From Fangia hongkongensis FSC776 = DSM 21703 (lineage in GTDB: Bacteria > Pseudomonadota > Gammaproteobacteria > Francisellales > Francisellaceae), in the NCBI RefSeq assembly GCF_000379445.1, contig NZ_KB902275.1, positions 1 to 64,000 of the forward strand: a stretch of DNA of 64,000 nucleotides. The letters are read 5' to 3'. Shown piece after piece: positions 17,401 to 25,817 of this stretch (the stretch's first letter is position 1; each line of letters begins with the position of its first letter). A model generated the notes under the pieces. That model did no database searches. It worked only from the letters and a program-made list of their open reading frames with translations, and had not been told where the DNA came from. The translations under genes and the position numbers were made by a program.

Positions 17401-18328
17401 GTGGTGAGGCAATCAGTTGAAAGTTATCGTTATTATTTTCAATGCGCAAATGAAATAAAATATCTCTAAGGTGAATCTTCTTTGTAAGAGGGCTTTGCAC
17501 TTCCACGCCCGCAAGCTGTCCTGCAAGGCGCGCCTCCAAAAGTTTATTCTCTGATGATTTTACAGCAACTTTCATAATGCCATTCACTAAATGCTTTGCA
17601 ATTGGCCTATCAGAAAGTGTGTTAAGTGATTTTAGAAAAATATCATGATAATCGCGCACAACTGCATTGAAAGCAACTTTGCTTTGAGATTGTGTAATCG
17701 TTGCTGAAATCACCGCTTTTTCACGTTGATTCGTTGTGTATAGACTCATTGTCACAACGCCTGATTTTCCAAGCTGATTTGTATGGAAATTGGCATTCAC
17801 ATGATAATCGATCTCTTTTTGATTGCTACCACTTCTTACTCGAATAAGCATATTTTCTATATCAAGCTGCTTTTGCGCCAGCATATAGATAAAGGCCGCA
17901 TTAAACTTTCCGCCAAAGCTATTTAATGCATTTGCACTGATGTCTTTTATCCATGCATAGTTATTTGCTTCATCATTTAACCTCAGACTCACTTCAGGTT
18001 TGCTAAGATTTACCTCTTTTGTGATAATTTTTCCATGCAGTAGAGAACTCAAAATATTTAATTTTACATGCATTTTATCTAGACTAGCATGGAAATTTTG
18101 ACCCTCCAGCGAGACATGAGTTACATTTAAAACAGGATCAATTCCTTCCCAGCCTGCATAGCTGACTTTGAGCGTTACTTTTGCTCCTGTCACATTGGAA
18201 AGAACACCCTCTAGTGTGCTCTGATAATAAGGTAAAAATCGAAAGAAACTATAAATACATAAGCTCAAAAGCAACAAAAAAGACACAAATACTACCGCAA
18301 GGCAGCTAACAAAGGTTCGTCTTCTCAT
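14456..18328 (-). CDS. yhdP: YhdP-family AsmA-like lipid transport protein
   Basis: This is a 1290-aa envelope-spanning protein. An N-terminal membrane helix (residues about 8-32) is followed by a very long beta-rich AsmA-like/DUF3971 region and a C-terminal AsmA domain (A-N-L-T-W, N-G-Y-L-P, then L-S-V-S-S-G-F-A-K-Y-I-G-L-L). The length and its position directly after rng match the gammaproteobacterial rng-yhdP order. YhdP/TamB/YdbH proteins are thought to form periplasmic bridges that move phospholipid to the outer membrane. It starts 18 bases after the rng stop, so they form an operon. Confidence 0.9.
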   Translation of the reverse strand: MRRRTFVSCLAVVFVSFLLLLSLCIYSFFRFLPYYQSTLEGVLSNVTGAKVTLKVSYAGWEGIDPVLNVTHVSLEGQNFHASLDKMHVKLNILSSLLHGKIITKEVNLSKPEVSLRLNDEANNYAWIKDISANALNSFGGKFNAAFIYMLAQKQLDIENMLIRVRSGSNQKEIDYHVNANFHTNQLGKSGVVTMSLYTTNQREKAVISATITQSQSKVAFNAVVRDYHDIFLKSLNTLSDRPIAKHLVNGIMKVAVKSSENKLLEARLAGQLAGVEVQSPLTKKIHLRDILFHLRIENNNDNFQLIASPLTFITDNKRFTFTSALFTVSNERLYINIPSIHLAPFSSLINTDNIAWREHLLLSGELKNVNFSINLDKPDLDHIILRGQFFNLGVENSANKFDFADLNGSLVWEGQSINLKIDSTDFKLGNNAVFTKAWPEISLNTNVKVSWDDHNIKINAPDIKIQNQHFDYQGLLVLDIPKKSPADTTIKVEGALNGSDLTDEYQSFLPRSGIPPDLYHWLMHNIYGADTLKAQVKIDGKITDIPFYQHPGMFYIRADAGGARLSPYDGWGTADQVNGRLLIDNQTLSVKVSSGNLLGLKVNNVDLKVNNIAPHLPSALVIQGQGQGLAKEAIQYLKSTKEKALIDHFMRYFNYKGKLGFSLNLNFPLGDITKKDIISGEVHTSSGVLSSKLPFSRDIYGVNGKVSFVNDQIKVDNLDGFLASNAPVRLAGSLIVGDDDLINSNLLLSGALPVGMFNRTYSNVSWMLGHLEYAVPFIATIGGGVKSGSIHAKIGSLGNASYAYGLQKQNKLLVFPNTFYSRWQEKEDKINKTNSMLLDVYSKLAVKNNIQLNSSFSVEGNRLKNIHLNGQINTLNLDKLFSKLSKENAWQYTLFAKAPEYISEKSTNTANATHCVPYQNIYSCLYRQWINESAPDAALSVNTLILNQYPYQSVQLTSKSDHKATEMDINAVISQNKDNMTASLRIPKVDDGVMELTANNIFIAEGDNKSLQKNTDNIENYLSPTVLKLLPDMDVKVTNLQIGAFSIPNLLMAVQIEHGSIFIPAFSIYDPSFKLLASAKLSSAKSSLSVHMLSSNWGEMLNNFGRDGILKNGSGSFTANLTWNGYLPNINDLNGQIGADLTNGTLLSVSSGFAKYIGLLSIDSYFKRLFLSDSSIVGKGMAFNSLSGSYKIENGVAQSTPSVVIDTPSFSLVVEGEIDISTHKLDQVIKYQPHMSGTTAVVAGFLVNPVIGMATYLGGKILGGTLFKSTGLVAFKVTGTWDKPKIGELS

Positions 18329-18346
18329 TGATGCTATATCCTGAAG

Positions 18347-19834
18347 CTACATTAATACAATATCATACATTTCTTGAGCATAACTCATTTCTGCTTGAAG
18401 TTTAATCGGTTTTTGTATGATAATTTCAAGCTCTCCAAGTCCAAATGACTCATCATTTTGTAGCGCATCAACCACCTGTGATGAAGCAACAACAATAAAA
18501 CCACTACTTTGGTATGCTTTTGATTCTCGCTTAATCTCGCGAAATATCTCATAACAGACTGTTTGCACTGTTTTAATTTTACCCTTTCCTTGACACATAG
18601 AACAAGGCTCACACAAAAACTGCACCAAACTCTCTTGAGTGCGCTTTCTTGTCATTTCAACCAAGCCTAGCTCTGACAATCCTGAGAAAGTAGTTCTGGC
18701 ATAATCTTGCTCTAGCGCTTTACCAAGGGCCTCCAACACAAGCTCCTTGTGCTCTTCATCACTCATGTCAATAAAATCAATAATGATAATGCCACCAAGA
18801 TTTCTGAGCCTTAACTGCCTTGCGATAACATAAACAGCTTCAAGGTTGGTTTTGAAAATAGTTTCCTCTAAATTCACCATGCCAACATAGGCGCCTGTGT
18901 TGACATCAATGGTGGTCATTGCCTCTGTCTGATCAATGATAATATAACCCCCTGATTTCAACGGCACCTTTCTCTCAATTGCTTTGGCTAGCGCATCTTC
19001 AACTGCATACATATCAAAGATTGGCACATTTGAATGGTAACATTCAAGCTTCTCACGCACCCCGGGAACAAACTTATCACTAAAACGACATAGCTCACTG
19101 TATAAATCTAGATTATCAACACGTATTTTTTCCACCCTATCATTGGCAAGATCACGAAGTGTCCGAGTGGCAAGGCTTAAATCCTGATAAACGACGCCAG
19201 GCTTAGTGACTGTACTTGAAGAATCAACAACATCTTGCCAAAGATTCTGTAAAAATATAATATCTTTTCTAAGCGCTTCAGCTGACAGTCCTTCTGCCAC
19301 AGTGCGAATAATAAAACCACGTGGGTGCTCTTGAGACAATGCCTCTTTCATCACACTTTGCAGTCGATCACGCTCCTGTTCAGATTCAATACGAAGTGAA
19401 ATACCGATATGATCCAAATCTGGCATATGAACAAGATAGCGAGAGGCCAGTGATAAGTGTGCACTTAACCTTGCTCCTTTTGTTCCTAATGGATCCTTAA
19501 GCACCTGTACCAAGATACTTTGCCCTTCACGCAGCCATTTTCTTACATCAGCCTCTTTACTATTTAAATCAATTCCTGCATTTTCATCCGATGCAATTGG
19601 CATAACATCAGAGACATGTAAAAATCCAGAGCGCTCAAGCCCAATATCGACAAATGCAGCCTGCATACCCGGCAACACACGAATAATCTTACCTTTATAA
19701 ATATTCCCAACAATGCCCCGCTGATTCTCACGCTCAATGTGAACCTCTTGCAACACTCCATTTTCAATGATTGCAACACGCTTTTCATGTGGCTCAATAT
19801 TCATTAGAATTTCGGCTTTTGTAGTGTTGCTCAT
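18347..19834 (-). CDS. rng: Ribonuclease G
   Basis: This 495-aa RNase E/G-family endoribonuclease matures 16S rRNA 5' ends and takes part in mRNA decay. I choose ATG 19832-19834, preceded by AGAGGA, over an upstream in-frame ATG at 19891. An N-terminal S1 domain (about residues 30-120) includes G-N-I-Y-K-G-K-I and F-V-D-I-G-L-E-R-S-G-F-L-H. The DNase I-like catalytic part has the metal-binding D-V-N-T-G and D-F-I-D-M. The zinc-link C-E-P-C-S-M-C-Q-G-K-G-K lies near residue 410. The missing long C-terminal scaffold distinguishes it from RNase E. It heads the rng-yhdP operon. Confidence 0.95.
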   Translation of the reverse strand: MSNTTKAEILMNIEPHEKRVAIIENGVLQEVHIERENQRGIVGNIYKGKIIRVLPGMQAAFVDIGLERSGFLHVSDVMPIASDENAGIDLNSKEADVRKWLREGQSILVQVLKDPLGTKGARLSAHLSLASRYLVHMPDLDHIGISLRIESEQERDRLQSVMKEALSQEHPRGFIIRTVAEGLSAEALRKDIIFLQNLWQDVVDSSSTVTKPGVVYQDLSLATRTLRDLANDRVEKIRVDNLDLYSELCRFSDKFVPGVREKLECYHSNVPIFDMYAVEDALAKAIERKVPLKSGGYIIIDQTEAMTTIDVNTGAYVGMVNLEETIFKTNLEAVYVIARQLRLRNLGGIIIIDFIDMSDEEHKELVLEALGKALEQDYARTTFSGLSELGLVEMTRKRTQESLVQFLCEPCSMCQGKGKIKTVQTVCYEIFREIKRESKAYQSSGFIVVASSQVVDALQNDESFGLGELEIIIQKPIKLQAEMSYAQEMYDIVLM

Positions 19835-19975
19835 CGTATCCTCTTTTTCCTGTACACTTGTCATAAAACGATGTTCCACAAAAACCATCACCTCACATAT
19901 TATGAGAGTTTGACACTATGAAGCCCATCTGAATAATAAAGACTTCATAAATTTGGCACGAAAGTATTGCGTCAC

Positions 19976-20022
19976 ACCAGAAATAAAATCCTAGATATAG
20001 GTCATTCTACCGTATTTCTGGT
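19976..20022. repeat. 10-bp inverted repeat between rng and the PLP-enzyme gene
   Basis: ACCAGAAATA (19976-19985) pairs perfectly with TATTTCTGGT (20013-20022) around 27 bases, followed on the plus strand by ATTATTTTTA. It lies upstream of rng and downstream of the PLP-enzyme gene on the minus strand. It may be an operator or RNA structure; on the minus strand it lacks a T-tract. Confidence 0.4.
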
Positions 20023-20081
20023 ATTATTTTTACTGTAATTCTAAGGTGTTTGCGTTTTATTCTTATAATTCTACTTATGCG

Positions 20082-21437
20082 TTAGCCAGCTAGCGCTTGA
20101 TCCAAATCCTCCATAAGATCAATTGGGCTTTCGCCCCCAATACTCAAACGAATTAAATTATTCTCAATCCCGGCGATTTCTCTTCCCTGATCTCCTTGCT
20201 GCTGGTGTGTTGTTGTTGCAGGAATGGTTGCAATTGATTTGACTCGGCCTAAATCTGTCGCACGAAAAATCAGCTTAAGGCGTGTTAAAACCTCATTCGC
20301 TGTTTGTCCATCACCTTTCACGCTAAAAGACATTAAATGCCCAAAAGCATGCACCGCTTTATAGTTATAGCTTTCTGTTTGTGAATCAACGAGCCAAAAG
20401 TACTCTCGCGCTAGATCTTTTTGCTGGTAGCTTTCAAGGCCAGGATAACTCACCCACTCCACTTTTGGATGTGCTTCTAAAAACTGGGCAATCTTAAGTG
20501 CATTGTGTGAGAACTTCTCAACGCGCATCCTGAGGGTCCTTAGCTCAGATAAAGTTAAAAATGCCTGCATAGGGGACAGACATGCGCCATTATCACGATT
20601 TAAAAGAAGTTTAATAAAGCCTGCAAAGTTCTCTCGTATTTCATCTGCTAAAAATCCAGCACTTATATTCTCTTTAGCAATCAGCGCACCCCCTATTACC
20701 ATTCCTGAGGCATTCATAATCTTAGACAGTGAATGAATAACAATATCTGCACCATATTTAAGCGGTCTGATAAGCGCAGGCGTTGCCAATGTTGCATCAA
20801 CAATTAATGGGATATTATATTGATGTGCAAGCACAGAGAGTGCTTTAATATCACTCATTGCAATTGTCGGGTTTGATGGCACTTCAATATAAATAAAACG
20901 GGTGTTTTCATCAATATTCTCTTCCCACTTTTCAATATTCGCTGTCGCATCTACCCAGCGAACCTGACGTTTTTTTTGTGCTTGGCGAATTGAAAATAAC
21001 TGAAATGTCCCACCATAAACCTGTGCTGAAGACACAAAGTTTGCATTTTCAGCGCCCTCCAAAAGTGCCTCAACAACAGTATTAATTGCCGACATTCCCG
21101 AACTTGTGACACAGGCATGCGCTTCAGAGGGACACTCATAACTCTCCAAAAGTGCCAAGGTTTCCTCTAAATAATAAAGTGTTGGATTATGAATTCGTGT
21201 GTAACTCCAACTTGGAATCTCATAAGCGAGTGCTTTTTGCATAATCTCTGCATTTTCAAAGGTTTGCGCAGTGGATAAATATACAGGTTCAATAATGGAT
21301 CCTTGATTTAAAAGCGCCTCATTTAAATCATACACCCCGTGCGTTGCAATACTATCAAAAGACAGACTCTTTGCCCTTTTTCTCGCTTTTTCCCTTTGTG
21401 AAATTTGCTCCTGTAAGTTCATGATTTTCTCATCCAT
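20082..21437 (-). CDS. Cys/Met-metabolism PLP-dependent enzyme (trans-sulfuration family)
   Basis: The start ATG 21435-21437 follows an excellent AAAGGAGG, giving 451 aa. The fold-type I PLP family (cystathionine gamma-synthase, O-acylhomoserine sulfhydrylase, methionine gamma-lyase) is shown by Y79-T-R81 (phosphate binding), S-S-G-M-S-A-I (111-118), D214-A-T-L-A-T-P and the PLP lysine K239 in H-S-L-S-K. A longer than usual N-terminal helix (K/R/E-rich, residues 1-25) precedes the core. The reaction is beta/gamma-elimination or replacement on homoserine esters, cysteine or methionine. The exact member cannot be told. It stands alone, upstream of rng. Confidence 0.85.
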   Translation of the reverse strand: MDEKIMNLQEQISQREKARKRAKSLSFDSIATHGVYDLNEALLNQGSIIEPVYLSTAQTFENAEIMQKALAYEIPSWSYTRIHNPTLYYLEETLALLESYECPSEAHACVTSSGMSAINTVVEALLEGAENANFVSSAQVYGGTFQLFSIRQAQKKRQVRWVDATANIEKWEENIDENTRFIYIEVPSNPTIAMSDIKALSVLAHQYNIPLIVDATLATPALIRPLKYGADIVIHSLSKIMNASGMVIGGALIAKENISAGFLADEIRENFAGFIKLLLNRDNGACLSPMQAFLTLSELRTLRMRVEKFSHNALKIAQFLEAHPKVEWVSYPGLESYQQKDLAREYFWLVDSQTESYNYKAVHAFGHLMSFSVKGDGQTANEVLTRLKLIFRATDLGRVKSIATIPATTTHQQQGDQGREIAGIENNLIRLSIGGESPIDLMEDLDQALAG

Positions 21438-21594
21438 ATTCCCTCCTTTCATTACGTACTAACCAAATATAGCCATGTATGTTAGTGAAGCAAAGACAGT
21501 GGAATTTTCAAGGAAGATACAGGCAGGTATTTTTAAATAGATAAGTTCATGCTACCCTTTATGCTATCAATTACACCTTCACACCTATTTAAAT

Positions 21595-22011
21595 ATGAGA
21601 GATTTACAAAGCTGGCTAGATGAATATGCACAAAGCCACCAAAACCAAACCAATAAGAAAATTCACTATATCTGTGTTCCTGTCATCATGTTTAGCCTGC
21701 TTGGAATATTATGGAGTATTTCAGCTTGGCTACTTGGGTTGATCGTTGTGATTAGCATGATTTTTTATATCAAACTGTCGCTAAAGCTGAGTATTTACAT
21801 GCTTGTTATCACATTAATTATGATCGGCATTTTAGCGCTACTCCCTTATATGTTAACTATCTGTATTGTTCTTTTTATCATTAGTTGGATATTTCAATTT
21901 ATTGGTCATCAAATAGAGGGGAAAAAGCCCTCCTTTTTGAAGGATTTACAATTTCTATTAGTGGGCCCTTTATGGATATTAAGCCGTGCTATTGATGCAA
22001 AATTAAACTAG
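21595..22011 (+). CDS. Mpo1-like (DUF962) membrane protein
   Basis: This 138-aa protein with four hydrophobic segments belongs to the DUF962/Mpo1-like family; yeast Mpo1 is an Fe(II)-dependent dioxygenase acting on 2-hydroxy fatty acids. The visible family features are the N-terminal L-x-E-Y-x-x-S-H-x-N-x-x-N-K-x-I-H-Y (residues 8-25), with conserved His, and Q-F-I-G-H-Q-I-E-G-K-K-P-S-F near residue 100, giving two further metal-ligand candidates. L-V-G-P-L-W closes the motif. It is likely in the inner membrane. It precedes tsaC by 43 bases and could be cotranscribed. Confidence 0.8.
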   Translation: MRDLQSWLDEYAQSHQNQTNKKIHYICVPVIMFSLLGILWSISAWLLGLIVVISMIFYIKLSLKLSIYMLVITLIMIGILALLPYMLTICIVLFIISWIFQFIGHQIEGKKPSFLKDLQFLLVGPLWILSRAIDAKLN

Positions 22012-22054
22012 AATAATGCCATCTTTAGTATGAATATAATCCATTAATTTAATA

Positions 22055-22615
22055 ATGATAAAAGAATCTGCAATTATAAACGCAGTGAATCATCTGCAGC
22101 AGCATGATATTGTTGCTTTGCCGACAGAGTCTATTTACGGCTTAAGCTCAATCATCACCCCTAAAGCTATTTCACAAATCATTGCCTTAAAAAAACGCCC
22201 TAAAGAAAAAGGATTTATTGTTCTTTCTGGAGATATCAATCATCTCATCCCTTATATTGATGTAACCAATCTCAAAGCAGAACACTTAGAAAAAATAAGC
22301 CAAAATGCTACAAAAAGAGCCACCACTTGGATTTGCCCTGTTAAGAAAGAATATCAATGGCTAACTGGTAAATTTGATAGCATTGCCATACGCCTTAGTA
22401 CACATCCTGTATTGTGCGAGATTACCAAGCGCATGGGGGAGGCAATCATCTCAACAAGTGCAAATATCTCTAGCATGCCACCTGCTGCAACAGCCAATGA
22501 AATTTGGCAATATTTCAAAGGAGAGGTTTCGTATATCTACCCTGAAAGCACTCAAGGTGCAAGCAAGCCCTCAAGAATTATTGATCTGATATCTGGCAAG
22601 GTTATTAGGGAATAA
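22055..22615 (+). CDS. tsaC: Threonylcarbamoyl-AMP synthase
   Basis: This 186-aa YrdC-fold enzyme makes threonylcarbamoyl-AMP from threonine, bicarbonate and ATP, the first step of t6A37 tRNA modification. The signature substrate site is present: A-L-P-T-E-S-I-Y-G-L (residues about 21-30), L-K-K-R-P-K-E-K-G-F near 47, R-L-S-T-H-P, and I-S-T-S-A-N-I-S. It is the short TsaC form without the Sua5 C-terminal domain. It converges with the aldehyde dehydrogenase gene (stop codons adjacent). Confidence 0.93.
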   Translation: MIKESAIINAVNHLQQHDIVALPTESIYGLSSIITPKAISQIIALKKRPKEKGFIVLSGDINHLIPYIDVTNLKAEHLEKISQNATKRATTWICPVKKEYQWLTGKFDSIAIRLSTHPVLCEITKRMGEAIISTSANISSMPPAATANEIWQYFKGEVSYIYPESTQGASKPSRIIDLISGKVIRE

Positions 22616-24001
22616 TCAACTAGCGACAAGCACTGTTTTCACATTTGCCAGCTCTCGAAGCGCTTCAACGGAACACTCTCTGCCATAACCTGACTGCTTT
22701 ACACCCCCAAATGGCAAAGCGGGGTGTGAGGCGACACATTGGTTAATAAAGCACATCCCAGCTTCAATTCGATGTCTTGCCACCTTTTTTGCATAATCGA
22801 TATCTTGTGTGAAAATTCCGCTTCCTAAGCCATACTGTGATTGATTTGCAAGCGATATTGCCTCCTCGTCATTGTGCGAGACAATAATACTAATTACAGG
22901 ACCAAAAAGCTCCTCCTGAAAGGCAGTCATTTCAGAGGTGACATTTGTCAACACGGTTGGTTCATAGTATACAACATGCGCATTCTCACTTGGAACTTCT
23001 TTGCCTCCTATCAGTAATCTTGCACCTTGATCAATACTCTTAGCAATCTGTCTATTAAGATTATCTCTAAGATCCGCCCTTGCCATAGGTCCCATTGTTG
23101 TCTCATCATCCAACGGATTCCCCATTTTAATTGTTTTAACGGCCTCAAGAACTGCTTTTTCAAATGCCTCTTTAATACTGACATCCACAATTAATCGCTT
23201 TGGTGAAATACACACCTGACCTGCATTGGCCATTCTCACTTTAACTATGTGTTTCGCCACTTCATCAACATCAACATCAGCGCGGATAATATAAGCATCT
23301 GAGCCACCTAGCTCTAAAACGGCCTTTTTACACACCTCACCTGCTTGTTTGGCAACAATGGCACCGGCTCGATTACTACCCGTTAAGGTCACTGCCGCAA
23401 TATCAGGATGTTTAATAATATGCTCTGATAAACTCAAATCAATTGCGATGTTTTTAAAGATATTTAACCCTGTTGCTTCAAAGATAATAGATTCAATCGC
23501 ATAACCTGCACCAATAACATTCTCTGCATGTTTTAATACAATGCCATTACCGATCAGCAAACTTGGAATTGCAGCTCTTAATACCTGCCAAAAAGGGAAA
23601 TTCCACGGCATAATGGTATAGATCACACCAAGTGGCTCAAAGACACGCTCAGCGTTAAGCCCTTCAAAATCAATTTTCTGAGCCGCCATAAATGCTTTGC
23701 CATGCTCAGTATAATACGAACATAAAAAAGCACATTTTTCTACCTCAGCGATACTCTCTTTAAGTGTTTTTCCCATTTCATTTGTCATAAGAAGCGCATA
23801 GTCATGCTTATTTTTAAGCAAGATTTGTCCGATTTTTTCAATACATATAAGCTTTTGCTCAATCGTATGGTCATGCCAGAGCTTTTGTGCATCTTTTACA
23901 TCTAAAATCACTTCATCTAACTGTATCTTTGATAAAGTTGGATACTCACCGAGAGTCTCACCCGTTGCTGGATTTATACTTTGATATTTATCAATCATCA
24001 C
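22616..24001 (-). CDS. NAD(P)-dependent succinate-semialdehyde dehydrogenase family
   Basis: This 461-aa aldehyde dehydrogenase belongs to the GabD/Sad group. The N-terminal N-P-A-T-G-E is typical. P-W-N-F-P-F-W-Q-V-L-R lies at about 132, the catalytic base is E230 in L-E-L-G-G, and the nucleophile is C264 in G-Q-V-C-I-S-P-K-R. It oxidises succinate semialdehyde (or a similar aldehyde) to the acid. It starts 25 bases after the ThDP enzyme gene on the same strand. The pair matches the known cyanobacterial arrangement of 2-oxoglutarate decarboxylase plus SSADH, a bypass of the 2-oxoglutarate dehydrogenase step. The substrate is inferred from family and neighbour. Confidence 0.88.
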   Translation of the reverse strand: MMIDKYQSINPATGETLGEYPTLSKIQLDEVILDVKDAQKLWHDHTIEQKLICIEKIGQILLKNKHDYALLMTNEMGKTLKESIAEVEKCAFLCSYYTEHGKAFMAAQKIDFEGLNAERVFEPLGVIYTIMPWNFPFWQVLRAAIPSLLIGNGIVLKHAENVIGAGYAIESIIFEATGLNIFKNIAIDLSLSEHIIKHPDIAAVTLTGSNRAGAIVAKQAGEVCKKAVLELGGSDAYIIRADVDVDEVAKHIVKVRMANAGQVCISPKRLIVDVSIKEAFEKAVLEAVKTIKMGNPLDDETTMGPMARADLRDNLNRQIAKSIDQGARLLIGGKEVPSENAHVVYYEPTVLTNVTSEMTAFQEELFGPVISIIVSHNDEEAISLANQSQYGLGSGIFTQDIDYAKKVARHRIEAGMCFINQCVASHPALPFGGVKQSGYGRECSVEALRELANVKTVLVAS

Positions 24002-24026
24002 TTTCCACCATTGAAATTAAAAAAGG

Positions 24027-25673
24027 TTAAACAATTCGCTTTAAATGTTCAAAGAGCTTCATATTCTCACTATAGTCAATTGGAACCAAAAGAACACTTG
24101 GCCGATCTGTTATCTTATCAATTCTCTCAAATGCCTCAGCCAACATAGAAGGTGCCTCAATCACTTGGGCATAACAGCCAAAAGCCTCTGCTACCTGTAG
24201 TAAATTTGGGTTATGTAAATCAATATGTGAATACTGATTAAAATGCATTTCCTGTTTCCATTTGATTAAGCCATAATGATCATCAATCCATATAATAACG
24301 GTAATAGCTTGTTTTAATGCACTGGCAGAGGCCAAGGCTTGTATACTCATAATAAAACCACCATCACCACAAAGTGCTACAACACGCCTATTAGGGTGAA
24401 TCTGTTTTGCAGCCAATGCCGATGGCATACTGCCGCCCATAGAGCAAAACCCGTTACTGATAAAACAAGTTTTTGACTGATATGCTCGATACTGCCTTGC
24501 GACCCACATCTTATGTGCCCCAACATCACTAAATAACAAATCATCATCGGCTAAGACTTCTCGCAATCTATGTAAAAACGCCTTTGGTTTAGAAGGGAAT
24601 GAGTCATTGTTATCATCTTGATTAAGATCATCCTTAACCAGTTTTTGTATTGCTTTAAATGATTGAATATCATCTTTAGTACAGCCTTGAGTGAGCTGTT
24701 TATTAATCTGAGTGAGTATGCCACCGATATCGCCAATCATCTCCAAACTCGGCAAATAGGCGCTATCCACTTCAGCCGGTGCAACATTGATATGAATAAT
24801 TTTTTTATCCCCACGCGGGTTCCATCTATCAGGCGCCCACTCAACAAGATCATAGCCGATACAGATCACAAGATCAGCTTCATCAAATGCCTTAACTGCT
24901 ATATCTTTCATTCCCATACCAACGGTATACAGTGATTTCTCATAATGATCTGAAATCACTCCTTTACCCATAAAAGTGCTTGCACCATAAAGATTTGCCG
25001 TTGTTAGAAAACGCTTAAGCGGTTTATCTACCGCTTGACGCACAGCTGAATCACCTGCAAGAACAATCGGTTTTTCAGCACTTTGCAATAATTGAATAAA
25101 ACTTGAGATCGACTCCTCTGCAATCTCTTTGTTATCACTGACTGCAATTTTTGGCAAAACACTTAGTTTGGCATTTACTTCCATTGCTGCAATATCTTCT
25201 GGGAACTCAATTAAAACCGCCCCCGGCAAGCCCTCTTGTGCGCGCTTGAATGCCTTGGCGACAATTTCAGGAATTGTGTCTGCATCACGAATCGTCACCG
25301 CCCATTTGGTGACAGATTTATACATATCTACCGAGTCCATATTCTGGTGTGATATCTTATGTAACCTGTGTGTACTTGCCTGACCAATAATGACAATTAA
25401 AGGCATATGATCCATATTTGCTTGAGCAACACCTGTTAGAAGATTAGTTGCCCCTGGACCTAATGTTGATAAACAAACCCCAGGCTGCCCTGTTAGATAG
25501 CCCTCCATCGCTGCGCTAAATGCTGCCGTTTGCTCATGACGCATAGTTAAAAACTCAATGTTAGAGTCTAAAAGTGAAATCATTACATCGGCATTTTCCT
25601 CACCTGGAACACCATATATTCTATAACTTCCTTGTGCCTCAATGCACTTTAATAACAAATCAGATGCTTTCAT
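24027..25673 (-). CDS. ThDP-dependent enzyme, acetolactate synthase-like (possibly 2-oxoglutarate decarboxylase)
   Basis: The 548-aa start at ATG 25671-25673 follows AAGGTGG; the upstream ATG at 25715 lacks a site. The AHAS-type three-domain layout is clear. G-V-P-G-E-E (residues 21-26) carries the ThDP-activating Glu, S-T-L-G-P-G-A-T-N-L-L-T-G comes next, and G-D-G-G-F-I in the C-terminal domain begins the GDG-Mg binding motif. Family members are acetolactate synthases or, when paired with SSADH as here, 2-oxoglutarate decarboxylases previously annotated as acetolactate synthase. No ilvN-like regulatory subunit or alsD follows, which argues for the second role; that is inference. Confidence 0.8.
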   Translation of the reverse strand: MKASDLLLKCIEAQGSYRIYGVPGEENADVMISLLDSNIEFLTMRHEQTAAFSAAMEGYLTGQPGVCLSTLGPGATNLLTGVAQANMDHMPLIVIIGQASTHRLHKISHQNMDSVDMYKSVTKWAVTIRDADTIPEIVAKAFKRAQEGLPGAVLIEFPEDIAAMEVNAKLSVLPKIAVSDNKEIAEESISSFIQLLQSAEKPIVLAGDSAVRQAVDKPLKRFLTTANLYGASTFMGKGVISDHYEKSLYTVGMGMKDIAVKAFDEADLVICIGYDLVEWAPDRWNPRGDKKIIHINVAPAEVDSAYLPSLEMIGDIGGILTQINKQLTQGCTKDDIQSFKAIQKLVKDDLNQDDNNDSFPSKPKAFLHRLREVLADDDLLFSDVGAHKMWVARQYRAYQSKTCFISNGFCSMGGSMPSALAAKQIHPNRRVVALCGDGGFIMSIQALASASALKQAITVIIWIDDHYGLIKWKQEMHFNQYSHIDLHNPNLLQVAEAFGCYAQVIEAPSMLAEAFERIDKITDRPSVLLVPIDYSENMKLFEHLKRIV

Positions 25674-25817
25674 ACAAGCCACCTTTTTGAAAAGCTGATA
25701 AGTCAATCTTAGCAAGGATCATTATCGATGCAACACCTTCACAAGCATTGATAATGCTTATGACAATTTTTTATTCTTCAGTATACTTAAACGCATCTAG
25801 GGTTATTGGATAACAAT

